From Parabacteroides sp. (GTDB lineage: Bacteria > Bacteroidota > Bacteroidia > Bacteroidales > Tannerellaceae): a stretch of 9,661 nt of DNA. Where the stretch lies: assembly GCA_020026285.1 (NCBI GenBank), contig JAHHQS010000143.1, positions 1-9,661 of the forward strand. The letters are read 5' to 3'. The stretch's first letter is position 1. Each line of letters begins with the position of its first letter. Position numbers and translations under genes: made by a program. The notes under the pieces were generated by a model, which saw only the letters and a list, made by a program, of their open reading frames with translations, did no database searches and was not told the DNA's origin. Shown here piece by piece: positions 1 to 6,955 of this stretch.

Positions 1-933
1 TTCATCGTCATCATAAGACTTCTCTTCGATTACGATTCTGTCGTCCTTTCCGTAACTGCTCCAGAACTCCACGTCAACGGGAACATCTTCCTTGTAGACT
101 TCCTGATCTTCTCGTCCCCTAAGCTTAATCGTGTAGGTATATTTCAGTCCTCCTTCCCACGTGTCCGTTTCCGGGAAGGTGTATCTGACTTCCTTCCCGT
201 CAAGATTGAAGGTCATATATACCTTGTCTCCCCAGTTTTTCGGTGACACAATCACGTCGGTAACGTTCTGAGGATCTTCTCCTATGATATAGTTGTCATT
301 AAGTTCTATTATTCCTTTTGTATTTCCTCTGTATAAATTTCCTGTGCCTACATTAATAATGGGATCAATGTAAGAATCGTGAATTTTCACGTCAGAGACC
401 TGTCCCTTGCCCGTATATTCGTCCTTCACGAGTTTCACTCTTAGCAGTGATAATTTATGGAACATGTTAAAGACCGTCGATGGTGCATCTTCAGAGACCT
501 GTGCTGAAGCCCACATAACATCCTGCTGCTTTGTAATGTCGATTGTCAGTTCATCTCCCTTTGCTTTTCCGCTGTACGGGAAAACAGCACTCAGATCCAT
601 AATTCCATTCACGGTAATCTGCTGTTCGGCTTTCCAGGCAGTACCGTTGTATACATATTTGTACGAATCTGTACCGCTGAATATTTCGATTTCATGTCCT
701 GGAACAAACTGATTTACCACTCCTGAACGTGATGTTGTAACGTCAGAAATGTCCTGTCTTGTAATGCATGAGACGTCGAAAGACAGTGGGACGCCTTCAT
801 CCTCCGGTTCTTCCGGTTTCTCTTCCGGTTTTGTTTCTGTTTCCGGTTTTACAGGAATTTCATGTTCATCATCTGAGCAGGCGCTCATAAAAAAAGCAGT
901 TGTCAGAGCCAATGTTATGTATTTTATTTTCAT
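1..933 (-). CDS. Fimbrillin-family (Mfa-like) surface lipoprotein, C-terminus cut by window edge
   Basis: The minus strand is open from ATG at 933 to the left edge without a stop, giving at least 311 residues. Residues 1-18 form a lipoprotein signal peptide (two lysines, a hydrophobic stretch, then MSA) before Cys19, the predicted lipidation site. SDDE follows, which fits the acidic lipoprotein export signal that sends Bacteroidetes lipoproteins to the cell surface. A Pro/Glu/Lys-rich linker (about residues 28-45) leads into a beta-rich region with features of the fimbrillin / Mfa-like family: TTSRSG, FVPGHEIEIF, a YVYNGTAWKA strand, AVFPYSG, and later YTYTIKL. Family members are fimbrial subunits or related adhesins assembled outside the outer membrane; this one may be structural or a tip protein. 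It starts 38 nt after the Fic stop, so the two may be co-transcribed. I see no good TAnnTTTG box directly upstream. The exact fimbrillin subfamily is not resolved. Confidence 0.82.
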   Translation of the reverse strand, partial: MKIKYITLALTTAFFMSACSDDEHEIPVKPETETKPEEKPEEPEDEGVPLSFDVSCITRQDISDVTTSRSGVVNQFVPGHEIEIFSGTDSYKYVYNGTAWKAEQQITVNGIMDLSAVFPYSGKAKGDELTIDITKQQDVMWASAQVSEDAPSTVFNMFHKLSLLRVKLVKDEYTGKGQVSDVKIHDSYIDPIINVGTGNLYRGNTKGIIELNDNYIIGEDPQNVTDVIVSPKNWGDKVYMTFNLDGKEVRYTFPETDTWEGGLKYTYTIKLRGREDQEVYKEDVPVDVEFWSSYGKDDRIVIEEKSYDDDE

Positions 934-971
934 AATGTTTGGTTTTAAAATCGTTAGATTATATGTTATTC

Positions 972-1592
972 CTATAGGGAGAAAAAATCTTCTTTATCAG
1001 AGAGATTGGTCATTTTCTCCTTTTCGGCCAGTTCTTCCTGCATCCTTGACATTGCAGTATCTAAGAAGAACCGGATAAGGTATTCATCCGTAGCCTCTTT
1101 CCGTATCATCTTCAGGGCCGTGATGTATTCCGGTCTTTTCTCGACTGGGACGATCAGGATTGGTAGTCCTTTCTTCAGGAGGATGAAGTTGGTGATCAGT
1201 CTTCCCAGTCTGCCGTTCCCGTCACGGAAGGGATGCAGATATTCGAAAAATCCGTGAAATTTGGCTGCTATAATCATAGGATGAATAGAGCCTTCGTCCA
1301 ACGCTTTCTGTGTGCTTTCGAGCAGAAGCGGCACTCTTTTAATGAGTTTTTCATGGTCTCCGAATAATGTATCTCCGGCACACATGTCTACATTCGTGTA
1401 CTGTCCTGGAGCTGTCGGATTATCATCGTGCTTTGTCCTATACGACAAGGTATGTTCAGTAAGCAGCCTGTGGCATTCCTTCAGGAACTCTTCGCTCAAA
1501 GGTTTGTCCAGATTGCTTACGATATATTCAAATGCGCTGAAATGGTCCAGCATTTCAAAGGCTTCGAGCAGTGTTTTCCCTTCTGGAATCAT
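972..1592 (-). CDS. Fic-domain protein (probable AMP transferase), N-terminally truncated
   Basis: The 206-residue product carries the full Fic signature HPFRDGNGRLGR at residues 120-131, with catalytic His120, the acidic Asp124 and the anion-binding GNGR loop. Fic enzymes usually transfer AMP from ATP to a hydroxyl side chain of a target protein. The upstream flap region (about residues 60-75, APGQYTNVDM) and the C-terminal helices are present. The N-terminus is short: family members usually carry an extra helical region before the MIPEGKTL segment, often with an inhibitory S/TxxxE(G/N) helix, and here the protein begins at MIPEGK. The frame stays open upstream to about 1716 but has no ATG, GTG or TTG, so ATG at 1592 is the only credible start; a purine-rich stretch precedes it. 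Upstream DNA belongs to a broken ATPase gene in another frame, so the 5' end looks lost by recombination. The protein may be unregulated, unstable or inactive. Confidence 0.85.
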   Translation of the reverse strand: MIPEGKTLLEAFEMLDHFSAFEYIVSNLDKPLSEEFLKECHRLLTEHTLSYRTKHDDNPTAPGQYTNVDMCAGDTLFGDHEKLIKRVPLLLESTQKALDEGSIHPMIIAAKFHGFFEYLHPFRDGNGRLGRLITNFILLKKGLPILIVPVEKRPEYITALKMIRKEATDEYLIRFFLDTAMSRMQEELAEKEKMTNLSDKEDFFSL

Positions 1593-1600
1593 GCCCAGTC

Positions 1601-1896
1601 CCTTTTCCTTCAGTGTTCCTGGGACAAGTTCTTGGCAAACGACACATACTTCTATTCCGGAATCGTTTTCAGAGTCACACTGATGCTGCTCTGATAGAAC
1701 GGCTTTGCAGCAGAATTAAACATTTTATACATAGAAAGCCTCTTGCTTCCGAGAAGATGAAAAGCGAATTCGTACTCTGCTGAACCTTTGTTCTCAGCAA
1801 AGCATCCACGTTCTTTTCCTGTTATTCGCCGATTTGCTGAATTTCATCAATGGAAATCAGGCACGGCTTGTTCGCTTTGTCGAGGTATGAGATTGC
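1601..1896 (-). pseudogene. Remnant of an AAA-family ATP-binding protein (archaeal-ATPase-like)
   Basis: No intact frame exists, but translated pieces on the minus strand join into one recognisable protein. From about 1896 one frame reads AISYLDKANKPC followed by LISIDEIQQIGE, a Walker B region. After a stop (TAA where Tyr would be expected) the same frame continues QEKNVDALLRT, then STNSLFIFS. The reading then moves by one base to GSKRLSMYKMFNSAAKPFYQS and on to LKTIPE, a stop at 1652-1654 in place of an acidic residue, then KYVSFAKNLSQEH and another stop at 1610-1612. The order IDE.QQI / EKNV.ALLRT / FIFSGS / MFNSA.KPFYQS is that of the ATP-binding proteins common in Bacteroidales. The Walker A part is absent upstream, and sequence after about 1601 is Fic. 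It is a doubly truncated, decayed fragment with at least three stops and one frameshift. The family name is from memory of the motifs. Confidence 0.72.
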
Positions 1897-2064
1897 AAAT
1901 ATAATAATTATGTTTAAAATAAAGTTCGTTGGTGAAATCAAATAAACTGATTCTCTGCGTGAGTAGCTCACAGAAAATTAGATAATGTTCCAGTTGCTAC
2001 AGATGGTAAGGTTCACCAAAAGAAACTTCCTATACAGGTATGCACACGTTCTATCAAGTTGTAA
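1897..2064. other. Intergenic stretch without a supported gene
   Basis: AT-rich DNA lies between the ATPase remnant and the tracrRNA. On the plus strand, 1962-2060 has a short open frame after a stop (reading DNVPVATDGKVHQKKLPIQ and ending in TAA after SIKL). It has no start codon and I cannot assign it; it could be a gene fragment or chance. A small 5-bp hairpin (GTGAG-TAG-CTCAC) sits near 1959-1971. No promoter box or RNA gene is evident. Confidence 0.4.
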
Positions 2065-2147
2065 ACATAAAGAAAGCGACACATTAGTGCCGCTTTAAAT
2101 GTTTTCACAACGGAATAATCCTTATTGTGATTTGCTTCAATTTTATA
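2065..2147 (-). ncRNA. tracrRNA (trans-activating CRISPR RNA)
   Basis: Read on the minus strand, this RNA begins with an anti-repeat. Plus-strand bases 2125-2147 (TTGTGATTTGCTT, then CAATTTTATA) match positions 2-25 of the crRNA-sense repeat with one T missing, so the RNA pairs with the 5' half of the repeat with a single 1-nt bulge. After the anti-repeat comes AAGGATTATTCCGTTGTG, with a small GGA-TTAT-TCC nexus-like stem, then the linker AAAACATTT and a strong terminator stem. Its role is to pair with the crRNA repeat and seat it in Cas9. It lies upstream of cas9 and diverges from it. The 5' end is placed from the promoter at 2151-2181 and the 3' end from the terminator tail; both ends are approximate to a few bases. 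Confidence 0.9.
2066..2096 (-). terminator. Intrinsic terminator of the tracrRNA
   Basis: On the minus strand AAAGCGGCAC, loop TAAT and GTGTCGCTTT form a 10-bp stem (2073-2096), followed by the U-rich tail TTTCTTTAT. One pair is G-U in the minus-strand RNA but would be an A-C mismatch in plus-strand RNA, which supports minus-strand use. In Cas9 guides the terminal hairpin usually also contributes to binding. Confidence 0.85.
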
Positions 2148-2150
2148 TCA

Positions 2151-2181
2151 CAAATATACCTAATTTATTGTGAAAAACAAA
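2151..2181 (-). promoter_or_regulatory. Bacteroidetes-type promoter of the tracrRNA
   Basis: The minus strand reads TTTG (2181-2178), 19 nt, then TATATTTG (2158-2151). This is a full match to the Bacteroidetes housekeeping promoter pattern (TTTG at about -33, TAnnTTTG at about -7). The predicted start a few bases downstream falls at the beginning of the anti-repeat, near 2143-2147. Confidence 0.8.
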
Positions 2182-2202
2182 TCTTTTATCAATTAATTAT
2201 TG

Positions 2203-2210
2203 TATTTTTG
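2203..2210 (+). promoter_or_regulatory. Candidate -7 box of the cas9-cas1-cas2 promoter
   Basis: TATTTTTG matches TAnnTTTG on the plus strand and would start transcription near 2215-2220, leaving a leader of about 110 nt before cas9. No TTTG lies at the expected spacing (about 2180-2183 reads AATC), so the -33 part is weak. The expected -33 region overlaps the -33 box of the divergent tracrRNA promoter (2178-2181). Confidence 0.45.
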
Positions 2211-2221
2211 AGAAAAGTATA

Positions 2222-2266
2222 GGCAGAATAGGAGGACTTTGCCAAAAAGGAGAATATAATTCTGCC
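2222..2266 (+). promoter_or_regulatory. Stem-loop in the cas9 5' leader
   Basis: GGCAGAAT (2222-2229) and ATTCTGCC (2259-2266) are perfect inverted 8-mers around a 29-nt loop. The loop holds two purine-rich, ribosome-site-like patches (AGGAGGA and AAAGGAGA) that are not followed by a start codon. It lies about 60 nt before the cas9 ATG. It has no T-tract, so it is not a simple terminator. I do not recognise it as a known riboswitch. Confidence 0.4.
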
Positions 2267-2325
2267 GAGAAGTATCTTTTAAGAGGTTATCAGTATTACT
2301 TTATTTAATTAAAACTTAACAACTT

Positions 2326-5300
2326 ATGAAAAAAATAGTAGGTCTGGATATAGGAACCAACAGCATTGGCTGGGCCGTGGTCTCTTCTGAAAAAACAAGT
2401 GATGGAATAGAATATCTTACAAAAATAGAGAGTGCAGGTAGTCGTATTATTCCTATGGATGCTGCCGCTCTTGGAAATTTTGATAAAGGAAACTTAGAAT
2501 CCCAAACTTCAGTTCGTACTAGCCAGAGGGGCATAAGGCGTCTCTTGGAACGACGATTGCTTCGAAGAGAAAGACTTCACAGGGTTTTATCAATCTTGAA
2601 TTTCCTACCAGAACATTATGCTCGGACTATTGATAGATATGGTAAATTTAAAGATGGTTCAGAGTGTAAATTGGCATGGCGTACGGATGAAAATGGAAAG
2701 CCGCATTTTATCTTTACGGAAGCATTTAATGAAATGTTGGATGATTTTAAAAAGTATTATCCGAATTTAACTGAAACAGGGAAGAAGATACCTTACGACT
2801 GGACGTTGTATTACCTTCGCAAAAAAGCGTTGAGGCATCCGGTTCGTAAGGAGGAATTAGCCTGGATTCTCTTAAGCTTTAATCAGAAAAGGGGATATTA
2901 CCAATTACGTGATGATAAGGAGGAGGATACAGACAACAAACTGAAGGAATATTACGCTTTGAAAGTGGTGGGTGTTACCGACAGCGGCAGACGTAAGGAT
3001 TCGGCTATATGGTATAACGTAGAACTGGAGAACGGATGGGTTTATATGCGTCAGAGCCTTTATCCCTTGACAGACTGGATAGGTCAGGTAAAGGAATTCA
3101 TAGTAACGACAACATTGGATAAAAATGGCGCCCCCGCGAAAGATAAGGAGGGAAATGTGAAACGCTCAATTTCTCTGCCTACGCCAGATGACTGGATGCT
3201 TTTGAAGAAAAAAACAGAAATTGATATTGAAAAGTCACACAAGCAGGTTGGTGAATACATCTATGATTCGTTGTTGGAGCAGCCTTCGTTGAAGATTCGT
3301 GGCAACTGGATTGCAACCATTGACAGAACATTCTATAAAGAGGAGCTTACGGCTATTTTACGGAAACAAGTAGACTGTATTCCAGCATTGAATGATCGTT
3401 CACTCTATCAACTTTGTATAGAGGATTTATATAAGAGCAACGAAGTACATCGCAATATAATTTCGGACCACGATTTTATTTATTTGCTTAGGGATGACAT
3501 CTTATTCTATCAGCGCCCGTTGAAAAGTAAGAAGTCACTAATAGCAGAATGTCCTTATGAAGAGCGCTGTTACGTTGATAAAAAAACGGGTGAACTAAAG
3601 CGCACAGGGGTGAAATGTATTGCAAAATCACATCCTTTGTTTCAAGAATTTAGATTATGGCAGTTCGTCTCAAATCTGAGAATTTACCAACGAAAAAAAA
3701 TAGTTAATGAAAAACTATGTGTTGATGTCGATGTGACCAGTGACTTCTTGTCCGACGAGAAGTCTTACGAATCTTTGTTTGCGTGGCTAAATGAGCATAA
3801 ACAGATAACTCAGGAGGCATTGCTGAAATTTCCTGGTTTCGGTTTGAAATCAAAGGATGTAAAGTCTTATCGTTGGAATTATGTCGAGGATAAGTCTTAT
3901 CCTTGTAATGAAACCCATGCTCAGATAGTTGCTTATCTGAAAAAAGCAGAAGTAAGTGCTGACTTTCTCACTTCGGCTGTTGAATTGAAATTATGGCATA
4001 TCTTATACGCTGTTTCGGACAGAAAAGAATTACGTACGGCTTTGTTACATTTTGCAGAGAGACATAATTTGGCGTTGTCGTTTGTAGATGTTTTTGAAAA
4101 AATTCCAGCCTATGAACATAGTTATGGTAGTTACTCGGAGAAAGCACTGAAAAAACTTCTGCCGCTTATGCGCGTTGGCAAATATTGGAATGAGCAGTCT
4201 ATAGACCAACATACGGTACAGCGAATTAATAAAATTATTACTGCTGAATATGATGAGTCAATTCGCAACAGGGTACGTCAGAAAGCTATTAATTTAGGGG
4301 AAATAAGTGATTTCAAAGGCTTGCCTTTGTGGTTAGCTTGTTATATCGTGTACGACAGACACTCGGAAGCCAAGGAAATAACGAAATGGAATTCTCCGCA
4401 GGACATTGATAAATATTTGGCCGATTTTAAGCAATACTCGTTGCGTAATCCAATCGTAGAACAAATCATACTTGAGACCTTGCGTGTGGTTCGAGATATA
4501 TGGAAGCAAGAAGGTCATATAGACGAAATTCACGTGGAATTAGGTAGAGAAATGAAAAATCCCAAAGATAAGCGTGTTAAAATGGTACAGCAGATGAGTG
4601 AAAATGAAAATACTAATCTGCGTATCAAGGCACTTCTGATGGATTTTATGAATCCGGAATTTGGAATTGAAGGCGTTCGTCCGTATTCTCCAACTCAGCA
4701 AGAACTTCTGAAAATCTATGAGGATACAGTCTTGAATCAGTCACGTGAACTGCCCAAAGACATAGCACTCATTCTCAAGAAATTCAAAGAGAAAGAAGTG
4801 GGAAAACGACCTACTCATTCAGATGTTATGCGTTACAAACTCTGGCTGGAACAACATTATTTATCTCCATATACAGGGAAGCCTATACCTTTGGCCAAGT
4901 TGTTTACGCCTGCTTATGAAATAGAACATATAATACCAAGGAAACGTTATTTTGATGATTCGTTGTCGAATAAGGTTATTTGTGAATCAGAAGTAAACAA
5001 GGAAAAAGGCGCTCGTCTAGCTTATGAATTTATCAATGAGGCTCACGGTAAATTAGTCACGTTAGGAAACGGGAAGTCCGTGCGTATCTTATCGGTAGAA
5101 GAATATGAGCAACTTGTTAAAGATCTCTATTCAAATAATAAACGGAAGATGACCAACCTGTTGCTAGATGATATTCCTGAAGATTTTATCACTCGCCAGT
5201 TGAACGATAGTCGTTATATAAGTAAATACGTGAAGATGTTACTTTCAAATATTGTCCGTACCGATGATGAACAAGAAGAAACATCTAAAAACGTAATAAG

Positions 5301-6819
5301 TTGTAGCGGTTCAATAACCGATAGATTGAAGAAAGACTGGGGACTGAATGATGTATGGAATAAAATAGTGTTGCCTCGTTTCATTCGATTGAACGAAAAG
5401 GAAGATTCGACCAATTATACTGCGTTAAATACATCGGGCGATTTGATTCCAGCTTTGCCTTTGGAACTGCAGAAAGGATTCAATAAGAAAAGAATTGACC
5501 ACAGACATCACGCAATGGATGCCATAGCCATAGCTTGTGCTAATAGGAACGTGGTTAATTACCTCAATAACAGTAATGCGGCATCTGATAAAGGAAAGTT
5601 GAGATATGACTTACAGCATAAGCTATGTAGTCATAAGCAGTTGATTGACAAACCTTGGGAGACATTTACAGAAGATGCCTATGAAGTACTGAAGCACATT
5701 GTTGTCACCTTTAAGCAAAGTCAGCGTGTCATTAATAAGACGGTCAACTACTATGAACACTTTGATGATGCTGGTAAAAAAGTATTTATAAAGCAGGAAA
5801 AAGGAGATAATTGGGCTATTCGTAAGCCGATGCACAAAGATACAGTTTTTGGTGAAATCAATATCCGAAGAGTCAAGGACGTATCTTTGAAAGCAGCGCT
5901 GGAGTGTAGACAAGCAATTGTCAATAAAGACTTCAAGCGACAACTAAACCTTTTGGTAGAAATGGGTGCAGATGAAAAGCAAATCAAGAAGTTCTTTGCT
6001 GATAATAAAGAAATATGGCAGGAAATTAACTTGCAAAAAATTCCAGTCTATTATTTCACCAAAGATACCAAAGATCGTTTCTTTGCATCAAGAGAATTAT
6101 TGAACGATAGTTTTGATCTCAAAAAAATATTGAACAAGGTAGCTGACACAGGAATACAAAAAATTCTTTTGAAACATTTGGAAGAAAATGAATCTGATCC
6201 TAAAAAAGCTTTTTCTCCAGAGGGTATAGAAAGAATGAACAGCCAAATCATCCGGTTGAATGGTAACAAGTTTCATCAGCCCATAAAGAAAGTGAGAGTT
6301 TATGAAAAGTCGGATAAATATGCCAAGGGAAAGAGTGGAGTAAGAAGGACTCAGTTTGTAGAAGCAGCCAAAGGAACAAATCTTTTCTTTGCGGTATATG
6401 AAACGGAAGTCAAGGATAAGAAGACAGGTGAGATAGGTAAGAAACGAATCTATAACACTATTGCCCTGAATGATGCAATACAACGACTGAAGGCCGGTTT
6501 GTCTGTTGCACCTCCAAACGAAGAGGGGAATGCTCCAATTTTTGTATTATCTCCCAACGATTTGGTTTACGTACCGACTGAAGATGAAATCAAGAACCGT
6601 CAGTTGAAGTATCCGCTTGACAATAACAGAATCTATAAGATGGTATCATCAACAGGAACCGAGTGTTTCTTTATTCAGGAGTCTGTGGCTAAATCTATTA
6701 TAGATAAATTTGAATTTTCTTCTTTGAACAAAATGGAGAAAGCAATTACAGGTGAGATGATTAAAGAAACTTGTGTGCCTGTCACATTCGACCGTTTGGG
6801 TAATCTGATTAAAAAATAG
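2326..6819 (+). CDS. cas9: Cas9, type II-C RNA-guided DNA endonuclease (long Bacteroidetes form)
   Basis: Cas9 uses the crRNA-tracrRNA duplex to find and cut both strands of invading DNA beside a PAM. RuvC-I is at the N-terminus (GLDIGTNSIGWAVV, catalytic Asp8). The arginine-rich bridge helix spans about residues 64-86. A large REC region runs to about residue 715, with the FRLWQFVSNLRIYQ segment near 442-455. RuvC-II is IHVELGREM with Glu738. The HNH domain has YEIEHIIP with His868 and, downstream, DDSLSNKV with Asn882. RuvC-III is HRHHAMDAIAIA with His1062 and Asp1065. The remaining roughly 300 residues form the wedge and PAM-interacting region. All catalytic residues are present, so the protein is predicted active. 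The HNH Asp of many Cas9s is Glu867 here, which I believe is common in this lineage. At 1497 aa it is far longer than compact II-C enzymes (about 1050-1100 aa) but normal for Bacteroidetes. The PAM cannot be read from sequence. Confidence 0.97.
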   Translation: MKKIVGLDIGTNSIGWAVVSSEKTSDGIEYLTKIESAGSRIIPMDAAALGNFDKGNLESQTSVRTSQRGIRRLLERRLLRRERLHRVLSILNFLPEHYARTIDRYGKFKDGSECKLAWRTDENGKPHFIFTEAFNEMLDDFKKYYPNLTETGKKIPYDWTLYYLRKKALRHPVRKEELAWILLSFNQKRGYYQLRDDKEEDTDNKLKEYYALKVVGVTDSGRRKDSAIWYNVELENGWVYMRQSLYPLTDWIGQVKEFIVTTTLDKNGAPAKDKEGNVKRSISLPTPDDWMLLKKKTEIDIEKSHKQVGEYIYDSLLEQPSLKIRGNWIATIDRTFYKEELTAILRKQVDCIPALNDRSLYQLCIEDLYKSNEVHRNIISDHDFIYLLRDDILFYQRPLKSKKSLIAECPYEERCYVDKKTGELKRTGVKCIAKSHPLFQEFRLWQFVSNLRIYQRKKIVNEKLCVDVDVTSDFLSDEKSYESLFAWLNEHKQITQEALLKFPGFGLKSKDVKSYRWNYVEDKSYPCNETHAQIVAYLKKAEVSADFLTSAVELKLWHILYAVSDRKELRTALLHFAERHNLALSFVDVFEKIPAYEHSYGSYSEKALKKLLPLMRVGKYWNEQSIDQHTVQRINKIITAEYDESIRNRVRQKAINLGEISDFKGLPLWLACYIVYDRHSEAKEITKWNSPQDIDKYLADFKQYSLRNPIVEQIILETLRVVRDIWKQEGHIDEIHVELGREMKNPKDKRVKMVQQMSENENTNLRIKALLMDFMNPEFGIEGVRPYSPTQQELLKIYEDTVLNQSRELPKDIALILKKFKEKEVGKRPTHSDVMRYKLWLEQHYLSPYTGKPIPLAKLFTPAYEIEHIIPRKRYFDDSLSNKVICESEVNKEKGARLAYEFINEAHGKLVTLGNGKSVRILSVEEYEQLVKDLYSNNKRKMTNLLLDDIPEDFITRQLNDSRYISKYVKMLLSNIVRTDDEQEETSKNVISCSGSITDRLKKDWGLNDVWNKIVLPRFIRLNEKEDSTNYTALNTSGDLIPALPLELQKGFNKKRIDHRHHAMDAIAIACANRNVVNYLNNSNAASDKGKLRYDLQHKLCSHKQLIDKPWETFTEDAYEVLKHIVVTFKQSQRVINKTVNYYEHFDDAGKKVFIKQEKGDNWAIRKPMHKDTVFGEINIRRVKDVSLKAALECRQAIVNKDFKRQLNLLVEMGADEKQIKKFFADNKEIWQEINLQKIPVYYFTKDTKDRFFASRELLNDSFDLKKILNKVADTGIQKILLKHLEENESDPKKAFSPEGIERMNSQIIRLNGNKFHQPIKKVRVYEKSDKYAKGKSGVRRTQFVEAAKGTNLFFAVYETEVKDKKTGEIGKKRIYNTIALNDAIQRLKAGLSVAPPNEEGNAPIFVLSPNDLVYVPTEDEIKNRQLKYPLDNNRIYKMVSSTGTECFFIQESVAKSIIDKFEFSSLNKMEKAITGEMIKETCVPVTFDRLGNLIKK

Positions 6820-6828
6820 TAATCAGAT
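6803..6828 (+). other. Hairpin wrapped around the cas9 stop codon
   Basis: ATCTGATTA (6803-6811) pairs perfectly with TAATCAGAT (6820-6828), giving a 9-bp stem with an 8-nt loop that contains the TAG stop codon (6817-6819). No T-run follows, so it is not a convincing terminator. It could be an mRNA stability or processing element, or chance. Confidence 0.35.
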
Positions 6829-6955
6829 GTCCTATTAGGGAGAACAATTTTGCAAAACCTGATAGTACGGTAGAATATATGGTAAGACAATCATTATGTA
6901 TACAGTAATGCAAAGAATAATGTAAGTTGGAAAGATAAATCAAATAATTAGTATT

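Noticed and set aside
407..1783. Plus-strand open frames overlapping the lipoprotein, Fic and ATPase regions
   Set aside because: They are antisense to recognisable minus-strand proteins and have no family features of their own.
1962..2060. Short plus-strand frame (VAHRKLDNVPVATDGKVHQK and onward) as a gene or gene tail
   Set aside because: It has no start codon, is about 33 codons long and cannot be assigned; it resembles coding sequence only loosely, so it is mentioned only as a possible fragment.
2273..2280. TATCTTTT as an alternative cas9 -7 box
   Set aside because: It differs from TAnnTTTG at the last base and has no -33 box; the site at 2203-2210 is a better match.
4333..6890. Minus-strand open frames of 66-128 codons within cas9
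   Set aside because: They lie antisense within a well-supported gene with all Cas9 motifs; no promoter or family match is visible.
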